A DNA stretch of 64,000 nucleotides from positions 6,763,820 to 6,827,819 of the forward strand of contig NC_090179.1 of the NCBI RefSeq assembly GCF_024679245.1, in the 5' to 3' direction. Shown piece after piece: positions 11,713 to 63,624 of the stretch. The position numbers and the translations under genes are program-made. Source of the stretch: Pseudorasbora parva (taxonomy: Eukaryota; Chordata; Actinopteri; Cypriniformes; Gobionidae). The notes beneath the pieces are model-generated. The model was not told the origin of the DNA, ran no database searches, and was given only the letters and a program-made list of their open reading frames with translations. Position 1 is the stretch's first letter, and each line of letters opens with the position of its first letter.

Positions 11713-11720
11713 GCGCTCTC
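11713..11720. repeat. 8-bp target-site duplication, right copy (GCGCTCTC)
   Basis: Matches 10099-10106 exactly. Confidence 0.85.
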
Positions 11721-12094
11721 ATAGAAAGTCCAAAAGCGGATTCGTAGAAGTAATACTGTCACGCTGGAGCTGCAGCTGAAGGAAAACAATCGTTATGAGT
11801 GATGAAACGTGACGACGACAATCAGACGATTGCGACAATATATTATTTATGTGTGTTTTTCAAGCCATCTCAATGTAGCCTACTTATTGACAATAAAGTA
11901 TCATGAATAATGCAGCTTTTTTAATGTTTAGTAGGCTATCTTCTGCTCACCACGGCTGCATTTATTTAATCAAAAATAGTTAAACAGTAATATTGTGAAA
12001 TAGCCTATTATTACAAATCAAAACAGCCTTTTTCCTATGTGAATATAGTTATTTATTCCTGTGATCAAAGCTGAATTTATCAGTCTGGTCACGT

Positions 12095-13030
12095 GTCACA
12101 TCCCACTAAGCAAAGTTATGTCCAAAAGACGTCTTTTCAACGCCTTTGCCACTAGAGGCAGACGTTGAAAACAAAGGCGTCCACTGAGGAGCCAGAATGA
12201 AAGTTTTTATGACGTCTGTTTTGGACGTGACCTGCACGTCTGATATAGACCCTCATGGACCTCAAGGTTAAACACTAGTTCAAATCTGCTCATTGTGGAC
12301 ATATGTTCTATTTGTAATAGCAAAGCAACTCACAGACAATGTGTTTGTCCAGAAATCATGAAAATAAAAGAAACTTCACTCACACCTTTAGACAACTTAT
12401 CATCTGTAATTCACACATCTTTGCAACGTGAGGAGATGTTGAGAAATCAGACCTGAAGGAAAGACTCTCTGGCTCAGGATTCAATCCAGGATCTTCTTGT
12501 TGTGAAGAGCCAGTGTTTCCCACTGAGACACTGTGCTGCCCTTAATCACAGATATAAGACACACTTTGACTATTTCTGTCAGAGTCAGACGTCTACAGAA
12601 GCTCTTACTGAGAATTAACAGAGGTTTAGATGTTGATGATTTATGGTTCATTTGAAGTCACCATTGTGGAGGGAAGCGTTTGCTTTAGTTGGGCTCTTGG
12701 TCCCTGTACATGAAAAAAAAGAAGAAAGCTAAAGTGACATCAGGTGTTGCAGCTCCTTGTTGATGATAACTAAATCATCAGAAAGTGGGCATCTGATGTT
12801 GTTTTTTGAGTTCTTGTTTAGCACAATAATATTTTGTTATTAGCCTCTATAATCATGTGAATCTGCATAATTGGCCCCAATAGCAATAAAAGGAACACCT
12901 ATCCTGACGGATGAGAACAAATATGTGTACCCAATGTTTTGAGAAAATATTTCACACACAAATCAAGATTTGGCCCATGATATTTTGACCGCTCAAATAG
13001 GAAATGTCCCTGGTTTCCATTTCAGAAATC
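12095..13030. other. Old interspersed repeat sequence, no gene
   Basis: 12110-12260 holds CTAAGCAAAG and GACGTC-rich text typical of a small DNA element. 12600-12700 resembles (weakly) the TCACCATTATGG / CAGTGTTTCCTTTAGTT text of the repeats at 30.2 and 39.7 kb. No clean termini were found. Confidence 0.35.
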
Positions 13031-13042
13031 CGGTCACCTTAA

Positions 13043-13149
13043 GCTAAATACTACAAAATGGTTAAACAATTACAGAAAGGTTTTAAAAGGCAGTCTTCTT
13101 TAACATTTTCACATGAACTGTTTTAAATAATTGTCAGATTAAAAGCAAT
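13043..13149 (+). repeat. Direct repeat copy 1, about 107 bp
   Basis: Begins GCTAAATACTACAAAATGG and ends CAGATTAAAAGCAAT. It recurs with few differences at 13768-13875. Confidence 0.9.
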
Positions 13150-13486
13150 GCAGTTTGCTGATTACTTTGAAAGGAAAAAGGGTCAAATTTCGCTAGGATT
13201 AACCAAAGTGTTTAGTGTTTTTGTCCAGACAACTGAGGATGCTGAAAATGAAATCGCAAACACCGTTTTGGGGATTTACACAATGCAAAGAGATTCTACA
13301 GAAGATATAGGAATTAAGGTTTTGAGCAACCGAGACTGTGCAATTGTGCCGTTTATTATGCTGTTCAGTCTCATTTATGCACTTGATCAAAGCTTTCCTG
13401 ACAACCTCAAATACACCTTCGAGTTTATCCAGAAAATCCTAATGAACTTGGATGGACATGCTGAATGGCAAGATCCAACAGCTTAA
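13148..13486 (+). pseudogene. Orphan exon-like ORF, fragment of an expanded fish protein family
   Basis: The 112-residue ORF has normal protein composition and ends at TAA near 13486. Its second half (VLGIYTMQRDSTEDIGI, LFSLIYALDQSFP, LKYTFEFIQKILMNLDG) resembles the C-terminal exon of an uncharacterised protein family that I recall as many copies in fish, often labelled SAMD3-like. It may be a real final exon or a duplicated gene fragment. No upstream exon was identified. Nearly identical direct repeats flank it, but the second flank is not followed by a second ORF copy. Function unknown. Confidence 0.4.
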
Positions 13487-13767
13487 AATTAAAGGCTAGT
13501 TCACCCAAAAATTACTTACCCTAATGTAGTTCGACACCCGTCAGACCTCCGTTCATCTTCAGACACAGATGAAGATATTAGTGTTGAAATCCGACGGCTC
13601 AGAAAGGCCTTCATTGACACCAATGTCATTTCCTCTCTCAAGACCCATAAAGGCACTAAAGACGTCGATACAAAGCCCATCTCACTACAGCGGCTCTACA
13701 ATCATTTATGAAGACATGAGAATAGTTTTTGTGCGCAAAAACAGCTAAATAACGACTCATACATGAT

Positions 13768-13875
13768 GCTAAATACTACAAAATGGTTAAACATTTACAA
13801 AAAGGTTTTTAAAATGCAGTCTTCTTTAACATTTTCACATGAACTGTTTTAAATAATTTTCAGATTAAAAGCAAT
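13768..13875 (+). repeat. Direct repeat copy 2, about 108 bp
   Basis: Second copy of the sequence at 13043-13149. The spacing of about 725 bp spans the orphan ORF and a GTTCACCCAAAAAT-type repeat. Confidence 0.9.
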
Positions 13876-13879
13876 ATAC

Positions 13880-15553
13880 ATTGTTGCAGCCATTAAAAGA
13901 AATCAGTTTTTAATGTCAAACTAGTTATATTTTGTTTCGTTTATTTGTTAAGTTAATTTAGAAAAATGTTTAGAGCAATTTTTTTGTTCGTTAAATTAAA
14001 GTTGTAATTTTTTTTAAGTGCCGACCAAGCGGCCGACAGTGAGTTAACCACATGTTTAATCAATTCATCCTCTTAAATCTACTCTTGACTTGTCTTGCCT
14101 ATGATAAAATCCATAGATATAACACTTCAAGCATCACAATGTTAGTTCATTTAGCCTTCTATAATATTACCTCCACAGTAAAAGGCATTTTTGAAGAGCT
14201 GATCGAGGCAAACGAAACCAGCTAAACAATCTAAACAAATAATAAAAAAGAACATGCAGGCTGTCTTATCGACCTTACACCTCTGCAAAATGAATAGCCT
14301 ATAAATCAGATCTTCAATTCCCGCGGTATAGCCTATATTTAAGGAGTTCACAGCAACCAAAGCAAAAGATTCAAGATGCATTTTATTCAGCAGCTCATTT
14401 CAAATTCAAAGACCACAATATGAGAGAAAGCAACCTATAAGCACTGGTATAAGATCATTTATTCATTTTTATTGAAGGTCATTGTGTTTTTGATCATCTG
14501 AGACTTATTATAAGTTTCATTTTCGGCCATTTGCATTGGCTTATACATTCTCTACCCCTTCGCATCAGGCCACAGTTTATTAATTATTATTATCATTATC
14601 ATTATTGTTTTCAAGTAAAAGACAAAAATGTATGTCAAATTACAACAACTGTAGAACTGTAGCAAATTAAAAAAAAACTAAAATGCTACTGTATACAACA
14701 AATAAACAGTTAAAGGGGTGGTTCCGTGTTTTTTGTCTAGGTTTGGTTGTGTTTATGGGGCGTAGTATAACATGTCTTAATACTTTTTTTTTTTTTTAAC
14801 TGTTTGTGCTCAGGCAGCAACATTACACACTAACTAAAGTTACAAAAGTCAAATCGCATGACACCACCACTTTAAAGGAAGTGTATGTAAGATTGTGGCC
14901 AAAACTAGTACTGCAATCACTATCCCCCTCCCCCTGACTCGAGGTTGCCAGATTGTCTGCAGGATCAGCGGGAATGTTTGTAGATCTGCAGCTGTGGGAA
15001 CTAGAGCGGATCTGGCAACCCGGATGCCAAAGCACGACTGACTTTGTGATTGGTCGATCGGTGGAGGGCGGAGCTTCAGGCCACAACACAACATGGCAAC
15101 ATCAACATCTTTTGCATATAATTATTATTATTATTTTGCTTAATTGACCAATCCCCATGAATCTGTTACTAGTAAGACATTAGTTGTGTAATGTGTGTTT
15201 GTCAAGCTAGCTGTGAGGATTCAAACTGTTACAACATGTGTTCTTATGGTAGTTTCAGAGTATAAAAAGTAAGTGGTTCACTTTACCCCCTTGATTTCTC
15301 TGGTATGTCTCAGTTTACCCCTAAGCTGGGGTAAAGTGAGACACAAGACGACTTTAAAAAACAAAAAAATAAAAACATTTATATTTTCACTGACCTTCAT
15401 CCTGAATACATTCTGATAGTTTTCATTGCTAGGAAACATCCTAAATGGTGTCGATTTTATATCATTTTAGCTCGCTTAGAGGAGAGCAAATGTAAAAACT
15501 GCCTCACTTTACCCCAATCTCCCCTACCACACGTTTGATTGGAGTCATTGAAC
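13880..15553. other. Intergenic sequence with scattered repeat fragments
   Basis: 14712 starts with TTAAAGGGGTGGTTCCG, like the terminus of a TTAA-target element, but no matching right end was found. 14940-15020 contains GAGGTTGCCAGAT and its partial inverse GATCTGGCAACC. 15280-15530 has two CACTTTACCCC phrases. No gene signal. Confidence 0.3.
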
Positions 15554-15602
15554 AACGTCTCAGTTACGTATGTAACCCTCGTTCCCTGAAGGAGTGAACG
15601 GA

Positions 15603-15769
15603 GACGCCACGTCGGAGTACCGACGAATAGGAATCTCGCTTGCGAGAGCCAATCTACTTCGAGTCTAACTAAACGAGCCAATGCACATTGGCATGCAATG
15701 ATTGCACCAGGTGCTCATGCCACGCCACGCGGGTATAAATGAGACACAGGTGATTGCATCAAATTATCT
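15603..15769. repeat. DIRS copy 1, left inverted terminal repeat
   Basis: It reads GACGCCACGTCGGAGTACCG through GATTGCATCAAATTATC. This is the inverse complement of 21185-21351 with few differences, and both arms are 167 bp. A GGGTATAAATGAG motif near 15730 may be a TATA-like box. Confidence 0.9.
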
Positions 15770-15836
15770 TTTTTGCTGAGGAGCCGAGTAGGTAGACTGG
15801 CGCCCCGGCAGGGACAGAGGACATGGCGAAGGGACG

Positions 15837-15950
15837 TGGCGTCTCTGTTCCCTCCTTTAGGGAACGAGGGTTACATACATAACCGAGACGTTCCCATTCA
15901 GTCGGTCACTCTCGACGCCACGTCGGAGTACCGACGAATAGGAATCCCTT
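15837..15950. repeat. DIRS copy 1, internal complementary region
   Basis: Its first half (GAACGAGGGTTACATACATA) is complementary to the extreme left end near 15554-15600. Its second half (CCCATTCAGTCGGTCACTC) is complementary to the extreme right end near 21350-21371. This joins the complements of both ends, as the DIRS circularisation template does. Confidence 0.85.
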
Positions 15951-16450
15951 CCAAAGCGCCATGGACTCTGCCCCCTTCCAGTGCCCTGTGTGAGCCTCCT
16001 GAGCTCTCTTACCTGATGAGACGGGGCTCACACCGAGAAGTCCATCACTGCTGTTCCGCATGACCCGCTCAGTGACTATTGGATAACACTGGGAAAGCGT
16101 ACCCAATGGGGGGCCGCTGCGGAACCACATCATACCACGGGAGTTATGTGGGGACCGAGCTGAGCCGTAGCCCGCCGCCGTGAGGGGGGCTCCATCCCTA
16201 AAATGGAGGGCTCTCCCAAGGGAAAGACACGGGTTTCCGAGAGGAGCAACCGTGGAAGAAGTGTGGGATCCCCGTAGGGTCACTCACATGGCCCCAGCCA
16301 ATTACCGGTTCTCCAGGATTCAGCGGTAAGGGGCCTGATGCCGGACGCTCCGCCACGCCCGGCACCGAGGGTGGTGGAGGACTCACAGAGTTTGCTTCTG
16401 GAGAATTAAGCGCCGAGGCGCAGCAAGCCGACAAGAGCCTCTCAGTGCTT

Positions 16451-17545
16451 CTACCCGTTTGAGGTGAGAACACAGGAGGAGACCGGCTCTACACGTAGGC
16501 TATAAAACCTAGCGAACGTGTTAGGTGTCACCCAGCCCGCAGCTCTACAGATGTCTGACAGCGAGGCGCCACGTGCCAGCGCCCAGGAGGATGCAACACT
16601 TCTAGTAGAGTGTGCTCGCAGCCTGAGCGGGCAGGGCACGCCTTGTGCCTGATAAGCCAAGGTGATGGCATCCACTATCCAGTGGGCCATCCTCTGCTTG
16701 GAGACAGCCTTTCCCTTCTGCTGGCCTCCGTGACAGACAAAGAGCTGATCTGAGGTCCTGAAGCTTTGGGTTCTGTCCACGTAGATCCGCAGAGCGTGGA
16801 CGGGACAGAGCAAAGCTAGGGCTGGGTCTGCCTCCTCCAGGGGCAGCGCTTGCAGGTTCACCACCTAGTCCCTGAAGGGAGTGGTGGGAACCTTGGGCAC
16901 ATAGCCAGGCCGGGGTCTCAGTACCACGTGGGTGTCACCCGGCCCGAACTCCAGGCACGATTCGTCGACCGAAAATGCCTGCAGGTCCCCTACCCTCTTG
17001 ATGGAGGCCAATGCAGCCAACAGCAAAGTTTTCATGGACAGAATCTTCAGCTCTGCTGACTGCAAAGGCTCAAATGGGGCATTCTGCAGTGCTCGGAGCA
17101 CCAGAGCAAGATCCTAAGAGGGTATGGAGGGAGGACGAGGAGGATTTAACCGTCTCGCCCCCCTAAGGAACCTGCCGACCAGGTCGTGCTTCCCCACCGA
17201 CTTACCCTCTACATGGTCATGATGGGCAGAAATAGCAGCAACGTAAACCTTGAGGGTGGAGGGCGACAGCCTCCGCTCCAACCCCTGCTGCAGGAAGGAA
17301 AGCACTGACGCGATCGAACATCTTCGGGGGTCCTCCCGGCGGAGAGAACACCAATCGACGAACAGGTTCCACTTCAAGGCAAAGGAGCACGAGTTCTGGG
17401 AACCAAGTCCGGTGGGGCCAATACGGGGCCACCAACAGGACCTGCTCCTCGTCCTCCCTGACCTTGCACAGTGTCTGTGCAAGTAGGCCCACTTGGGGAA
17501 ACGCATATTTGCGTAGGCCCTGGGGCCAGCTGTGCGCAAGTGCAT
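16451..17545 (-). pseudogene. DIRS copy 1 tyrosine recombinase, interrupted
   Basis: Three consecutive segments in one frame (17545-17114, 17101-16865, 16864-16451) are separated by in-frame stops near 17115 and 16866. The N-terminal part has SPSTLKVYVAAISAHHD. The catalytic part has AHSTRSVASSWAL (His-x-x-Arg), SDICRAAGW and FARFYSLRVEP with the probable nucleophile Tyr. This enzyme closes and integrates the circular cDNA. The stops show that it is no longer functional. Confidence 0.88.
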
Positions 17546-17599
17546 CCGTGCCGAGTGTGCCCTCGGTCAGCGAATAAAACCACTGGCAGTGGGACGTTT

Positions 17600-18060
17600 C
17601 TGGGGAGGCAAAGAGGTCGACCTGTGCCACCCCGAACTGAACCCAGATCAGCCGGACCACCTGGGGGTGGAGCCGCCATTCTCCCGGAAGCGCAGCTCGT
17701 GACAGCTCGTCGGCCGCCCGGTTGCGCACCCCAGGGACATGAATGGCCCGAAGCAACCTCAGACACTTCTGACTCCAGAGGAGGAGATGGCGGGCGAGTT
17801 GCGACATGCGACGTGAGCGTAGACCACCTTGACAGTTGATGTACGCAACGGTCCCCGTGTTGTCCGTACGGACCAGTACATCTTTGCCCCATAACCGGCC
17901 CTTGAGGCGGCTCAGTGCACGATGTACTGCTAGCAACTCGAGGCAATTGATATGCCACTGCAGGTGCGGGCCCGTCCAAACCCCTGACACTGCATGCCCG
18001 TTGTACGTGGCACCCCAGCCCATGGATGAGGCATCCGTGAAGACCACAGCATGCCTGGAT
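17600..18060 (-). pseudogene. DIRS copy 1 RNase H and following pol region
   Basis: An open frame contains TDASSMGWGATY, WHINCLELLAVHRAL, LVRTDNTGTVAYIN and NRAADELSR, followed by VDLFASPETSHCQWFY. These are the RNase H Asp/Glu positions and the conserved C-terminal pol text of DIRS elements. The frame differs from that of the RT (18838-18143), with a change near 18160. The first half of the long open frame here (to 19049) is an out-of-frame shadow. Confidence 0.85.
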
Positions 18061-18142
18061 ACCTGTTCCAACGGCACTCCGGCCCAAAGGAACCCGGGAT
18101 CTGACCACGGGCTGAAGGTTTTGCGGCAGGACGGAGTGATGT

Positions 18143-18838
18143 TCACCCGATACGTGCCGCGTGTCCACGCCCATCTCGGGCTCGGCCGTGAAGCCAATGC
18201 TGAAGCGGTCTCATATGAAGCAGGCCGAGCGGTGTTACTGCCGCCGCAGCCGCCATATGCCCCAGGAGCCTCTGAAAATGTTTCAGTGGAACCGCCATCC
18301 TGCCCTGAAACGTGTTCAGGCAGTTCAGCATCGACTGGACGCGCTCCTTCGTGAGACGCGCAGTCCGCTTGACCGAATCCAACTCCATACCGAGAAAAGA
18401 GATCCTCTGCACGGGGGCGAGTTTGCTCTTTTCCCAGTTGACCTGAAGACCCAACTGGCTGAGGTGTCTGAGCACCAAGTCCCTGTGTTCGCACAACTGC
18501 TCCCGGGACTGTGCAAGGATGAGCCAGTCGTCGAGATAGTTTAGGATGCGAACGCCCTGTTCTCTCATGGGCACAAGGGCCCCCTCCGTGACCTTCGTAA
18601 AGACACGGGGGGACAGGGCCAGCCCGAAGGATAGGACTTTGTACTGATATGCTCGCCCCTCGAACGCAAAGCGCAGGAACGGCCTGTGTCGGGGGAGAAT
18701 CGAGACATGAAAGTACGCGTCCTTCAGGTCGATCTCTGCAAACCAATCTTGGGGACGGATGCACTCGAAAATGCGTTTCTGCATGAGCATCTTGAATGGT
18801 ACCTTGTGTAGGCTCCGATTCAGTACTCGCAGGTCCAA
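18143..18838 (-). pseudogene. DIRS copy 1 reverse transcriptase
   Basis: The 231-codon frame has RT landmarks in order: MDLRVLNRSLH, WFAEIDLKDAYFHV (motif A Asp), LSFGLALSPRVFTK (motif B) and ILNYLDDWLILAQS (motif C, YLDD), then LGLQVNWEKSKL. This is the DIRS clade RT. The sequence upstream (toward 19050) lacks one open frame. Confidence 0.9.
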
Positions 18839-19668
18839 GATTGGCCGTAACCCACCGGTTTTCTTGGGTACAATGAAGTACGGGCTCTAGAAGCCTGTCA
18901 TCATATCGGCTGGAGGGACCGGCTCTATCGCGTCCTTCGCCAGTAGGACTGCGATTTCTGCACGCAGGACACGGACGTCCGCAGCTTTCACCGAAGTGAA
19001 GCGGACGCCCGTGAACCTGGGGGGGGACGCCGGGCGAACTGAATCGCATAGCCGAGCCTGATGGTCCGAATGAGCCAGCGAGACGAACTGGGAAGCTCTA
19101 ACCAGGCTCGCAGAGACCGAACAGAGACCGAACGCAGGTCCGGCGTTTGACCGGCCACAACTCTCCGAGCCCCCTGGGGACCCGGAGATGAAGGAAACTG
19201 CTCTTTTATTGAAAATTTGGGTACTGCTGGGGCTGAGCCCAGAGGCGGAACAGAAACAAAACGGAACACAAGATTCTCCACCCGGGCCTCCTCCGGAGAG
19301 TCTCCTGGAGAGCAGTCCTCCTCATCTCCGGGTCGCCCGTCTCAGGACCGCTTCCCCTTGCCTTTGCCCCTCTTCGGGGCTGCCTGGACGGGCGGGACGG
19401 CCGGCTTGCGCCCGGCTCCACGACGCCGCTTGGGAGCGGAGGCAGACGGCCGCCCTCGGCGACGAGCTGGCTAAGGCGCTGCCAGCGGCGGGGTGGAGGC
19501 AGCAGCTGACCGCCGCGGCATGATGTGACTGATGGCCTCAGTCTGCTTCTGTGCGGCCGAGAACTGCTGGGCGAAGTTCTGCACCGCGTCGCCGAAGAGG
19601 CCAGTCCGGGACACGGGGGCATTAAGGAACCTGATCTTGTCGGTATACCTCATGTCCGCCAGACACAG

Positions 19669-20787
19669 CTAGAGATGGCGCTCCTGGACCACCATAGTGG
19701 ACAATGCACGTCCCACGGCACGCGCCGTAACCTTCGTCGCACGAAGCGCGAGGTCCGTCGCCGCCCTCAGCTCTTGTAGAACCGCGGGATCGTGACCACC
19801 CTCGTGCAGGTCCTTCAGTGCCTGGGCCTGATGAACCTGCAAAAACGCCATAGCGTGTAGGGCGGAGCCTGCCTCTCCACAAGCCTGGTAGGCCTTCCCG
19901 ATCAGATCGGAGGAGTACCTACAGGCCCGGGAGGGGAGACACGGGTTCCCCCTTGATGTGGAGTTAGGGCACAGTTGCATAGCAACGGCCCGTTCCACGG
20001 GAGGAACCTGCGTGTAACCCTTTGCATGTCCGCCATCAAGGGTGGTGAGGGAGGAGGACCCACTGGGCCGGTTTCGGGCAGTAAAAGGTGCCGTCCATGA
20101 CCTAGTGAGCTCCTCGTGCACCTCCGGGAAGAAAGGAACCGGGGTGGGGCGCTGAGAACCAGCACGGGCCACCCCGAGAAACCAATCGTCCAACCTCGAC
20201 GGCTCGGGACACGGTGGAGGGTTCCACACAAGCCCGACCCTCTCGGCGGCCCGGGAAAGCATGGCCATCATCTCCGGATCGGTATCGGGCACAGCGGGTC
20301 TTCCCGAAGGAGCCCCCTGCGCCGACACCTCATCTCCAGACAACTCTGACCCTCCCTCCGATGCAGCGATGGACATTTCGTCATCGCGGGGAGCCCCGAA
20401 GGATATGGGTGGTGCGCATCTCGAGGACGGCCCACCTCGTTCCAACGGCAGCTCTACTGGCTGCGGAGCGCGGGAGGAGTGAGGATTCCCCGCGGGTTGG
20501 TTCCCTGGAGGAAGCGCGCTCACCGTCACCCTCAAATCGGCCGCGCTACTACCGGAAGTAACCCTCTGTGGAGGGTTAGATCACGGCAGAGGCACGGGGA
20601 CTCCGCCTTTTGCAAGACGGAGCCGCGACCGCAACTCCGAGATGGTCATGTTCCCGCAGTAAGAACATGAGTCATCCATCAGCGCTGCCTCAGCGTGCTG
20701 CACGCCCAAACACGAGATACAGCGCTGATGACCATCCCGCGGTGAAATGAAACCACCGCACCCAGAAACACACAGATAGAATGTCAT
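19669..20787 (-). pseudogene. DIRS copy 1 gag-like ORF region
   Basis: It opens at 20787 with a Cys/His-rich N-terminus (CVSGCGGFISPRDGH, CLGVQHAEAA, CSYCGNMT). This is also found at the start of copy 2 (47870), so it marks the true 5' end. After a break near 20580, a second frame from 20535 carries acidic text and then FFPEVHEELTRSW and an Ala-rich helical C-terminus (QVHQAQALKDLHEGG). It is the nucleocapsid-like first protein of the element. The break makes it non-functional. Confidence 0.8.
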
Positions 20788-21184
20788 CTTTAAAAAGACG
20801 CAAGCTCTATCTGTGTTGCTCTTTTAGAATGATGCTCTCCTTGGTGCTGAAACACGCAGGGGGTGGGGCCGCGGCGACACAGACAGGAATGTAGTGCAGC
20901 CTGTCGTGCGCGCTCTCTCTCACAGGACGCCTTCAACAGCCGTGAGAACGGCTTTTTAGCGCTCTCCACCTAGCGCACCGTACCAGCTGTGAAAACAGCC
21001 CTTGTGGTTGCTCTTATAGACAACCAAGAGAGAAGATCCGAAGAACACACGACCCGCTGCTGTGTTGTCACACCAACACCAACTGAAGAGATCTCTTCCA
21101 AAAGGCAGGCTCTTTCTCAGTCGAACTGCGAAGTGAGGAGTAATATCTGGCATAACCCTATACCACTCGGCTCCGAAGCAAAAG

Positions 21185-21351
21185 GATAATTTGATGCAAT
21201 CACCTGTGTCTCATTTATACCCGCGTGGCGTGGCATGAGCACCTGGTGCAATCATTGCATGCCAATGTGCATTGGCTCGTTTAGTTAGACTCGAAGTAGA
21301 TTGGCTCTAGCTAGTGAGATTCCTATTCGTCGGTACTCCGACGTGGCGTCG
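21185..21351. repeat. DIRS copy 1, right inverted terminal repeat
   Basis: Inverse complement of 15603-15769, same length (167 bp). Confidence 0.9.
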
Positions 21352-21529
21352 AGAGTGACCGACTGAATGGGAACATTTGTGTTGAAACAGTGCACAGATT
21401 GAGCAAACGTCAACCAAATGTGCCAATGTGTTTGTATTTTATCTCTTAAGTTGGACTTTTCAGTTTTGAACATTTTATTAAATCAGTGTCATGCATTAAA
21501 AATGGACACAAACAATCATATATCATCTT

Positions 21530-22129
21530 TTATTATATAAAAGAAACATTTTACATTTATTCTTATTTACAATTTACAACAGTACATGAAGCAACAGTAA
21601 AACATTGTCAACCATAAAAAACGTATAAAATAGCACATTTGTGTTTGTAAAATGAATGAGCTGCGATTCTCCGGATGTTAGGATGGCTTTACATTCACTC
21701 AGGGACTAGAGATGTGTTCAACACCCTTATGTGAAATACATTACTGAATGAAACATGACAACCATACTTCTAACAGTATTCAGATGAAAGCAATGACGTG
21801 AGAGCCCTATAAAATATTTGGAACAAGAGATTTGCTTAGTCGAACACAACTCAGGTTAATTAAGGTCACTGTTTTCTAAAAGAACGGTCTAGAATAAAAT
21901 GGCATGTTTGATGTTATGTACTGCTTGAGATGGTATTGGTTATGTAGGCGTGTGTGTGCGTGCTATGCATAAAGACAGTCGTATGCTTCATCCACAAGAC
22001 TACAATGCTTTTCCTTTTTTGTCTATTTCTATTTCATTAAAACCACAAATTCTGTTCTCCCTTCAGTCAAAAAAATCCGGCAGCCATTTTGGATAAAAAT
22101 GTGAGCAGTTTTCAAAACTCAGTAGCAGC
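21530..22129 (-). other. dock11: Probable dock11 3'UTR
   Basis: It follows the candidate stop (22130-22132) on minus. AATAAA hexamers, seen as TTTATT on +, lie at 21556-21561 and 21529-21534. The interval has no inverted termini or tandem repeats. It starts about 160 bp from the end of DIRS copy 1. The boundary is inferred only. Confidence 0.5.
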
Positions 22130-62317
<40,188 letters not shown>

Positions 62318-62781
62318 CTGTACAACAGCAGTGGCGTTAAACTGATTAGTGACGCCTATAATATAATCTAGAGTTATCATGACAATAGCAGAGAGAGAAA
62401 AATAGATAAAATTCCCCCATTTTCTCCCTCTATTTCTTTGAGTGTTTACAGACTGTCAAGAGTATCTTGGATTTTGGCCTTTAGTTAGCTACATTTAGCT
62501 AAAAAAATAAACACTAAATAGTCATATACTTTTTTTGTAACCACAGAGAAATATCAGCGATATTGGGAGGTGAATGAGAGGGGCTCGCTGGATACAGACA
62601 CACATGGTTCCCACACTATGGATGTAACCGAAGACTTCTGTGAAAAGACATGATGAACTATGATATTTACACAGGACGGACCCACTTTATATGAAGCGCC
62701 TTTAACTATGCACTAACATTTAAAGAAATAATTTAATATAACGCACTTGTTCTCTCGATATAAAGCTGGAAATACACAATT

Positions 62782-63622
62782 CAGGCATAACATTATGACC
62801 ACCTTCCTAATATTGTGTGAAGGTGTGTTGTGGTATCTGGCACCAAGATGGTAGCAGCAGATCCTTTATGTCCTGTAACTTATGAGGTGGGGCCTTCATG
62901 GATCTGCAGCAATGCTTAGGTAGCTGGTGCGTGTCAAAGTAACATCCACATGGATGGAGGACCCAAGGTTTCCCAGCAGAACATTGCCCAAAGCATCACA
63001 CTGCCTCCACCGGCTCGCCTTTTTCCAATAGTGCATCCTGGGGCCATGTGTTCACCAGGTAAGACACGCATCCATGTGATGTAAAATTCAGTTGCGACAG
63101 TTCTGTTGGCGCTTTCAGGGGTCAGGGGTCACATGGGCACTCTGGCTGGTCTATGCCGCCCCAAACTGAGATGCTCTGTGTATTCTGACACCTTTCTATC
63201 AGAACTAGCATTAACTTCTTGAGCAGTTTGAGCTCCAGTAGCTCGTCTGTTTGATCGGCCCACACGGGCCAGCCTTCACTCCCCACGTGCAACAATGAGC
63301 CTTGGCCGCCCATGACCCTGTGGCCGGTTCTCCACTGCTCCTTCCTTGGAGCACTTTTGATAGAGACTGACCACTGCAGACCGGGAACAGCCCACAAGAG
63401 CTGCAGTTTTGGAGATGCTCTGACCCAGTCGTCTAGCCGTCACAATCTGGCCCTTGTCAAACTCCCTCAAATCCTTACGCTTGCCCATTTTTCCTGCTTC
63501 TAACACATCAACTTTGAGGACAAAATGTTCACTTGCTGCCTAATATATCCCACCCACGAACAGGAGCCGTGATGAAGAGATAAACAGTGTTATTAACTTC
63601 ATCTGTCATAATGTTATGCCTG
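62782..63622 (-). mobile_element. Tc1-like transposon fossil with inverted ends
   Basis: The left end CAGGCATAACATTATGAC and the right end GTCATAATGTTATGCCTG are perfectly inverse (18 bp). Total length is about 840 bp, shorter than a full Tc1 (about 1.3-1.6 kb). No clear TA duplication was resolved. Confidence 0.85.
62880..63506 (-). pseudogene. Tc1-like transposase remnant
   Basis: On minus it starts [20 protein letters not shown] and carries a helix-turn-helix ([20 protein letters not shown]) followed by [11 protein letters not shown], the typical DNA-binding half of Tc1 transposases. After a stop near 63276, degraded DDE-domain text (SVMLWAMFCWETLG near 63000) appears in other frames. The central part of the catalytic domain is deleted. 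Confidence 0.85.
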
Positions 63623-63624
63623 AT

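Larger units (their letters stand above)
15554..21371 (-). mobile_element. DIRS-type tyrosine-recombinase retrotransposon (copy 1, degenerate)
   Basis: Read on minus, the order is gag (20787-19669), reverse transcriptase (18838-18143), RNase H (about 18060-17600) and tyrosine recombinase (17545-16451). Inverted terminal repeats lie at 15603-15769 and 21185-21351, and an internal complementary region at about 15837-15950. These are the hallmarks of DIRS elements, which integrate by tyrosine recombinase as circular DNA and lack LTR direct repeats and target duplications. The copy carries frame changes and in-frame stops and is inactive. It lies just beyond the dock11 3'UTR. Confidence 0.92.

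Noticed and set aside
18143..18838. A host telomerase-like or other cellular RT gene
   Set aside because: The YLDDW motif, neighbouring gag, RNase H and tyrosine recombinase, and inverted ends show a DIRS element.
17217..19049. 610-codon open frame on minus as a single protein
   Set aside because: Only the part from about 18060 downward reads as DIRS RNase H. The first half is an out-of-frame shadow of the RT, whose true frame is 18838-18143.
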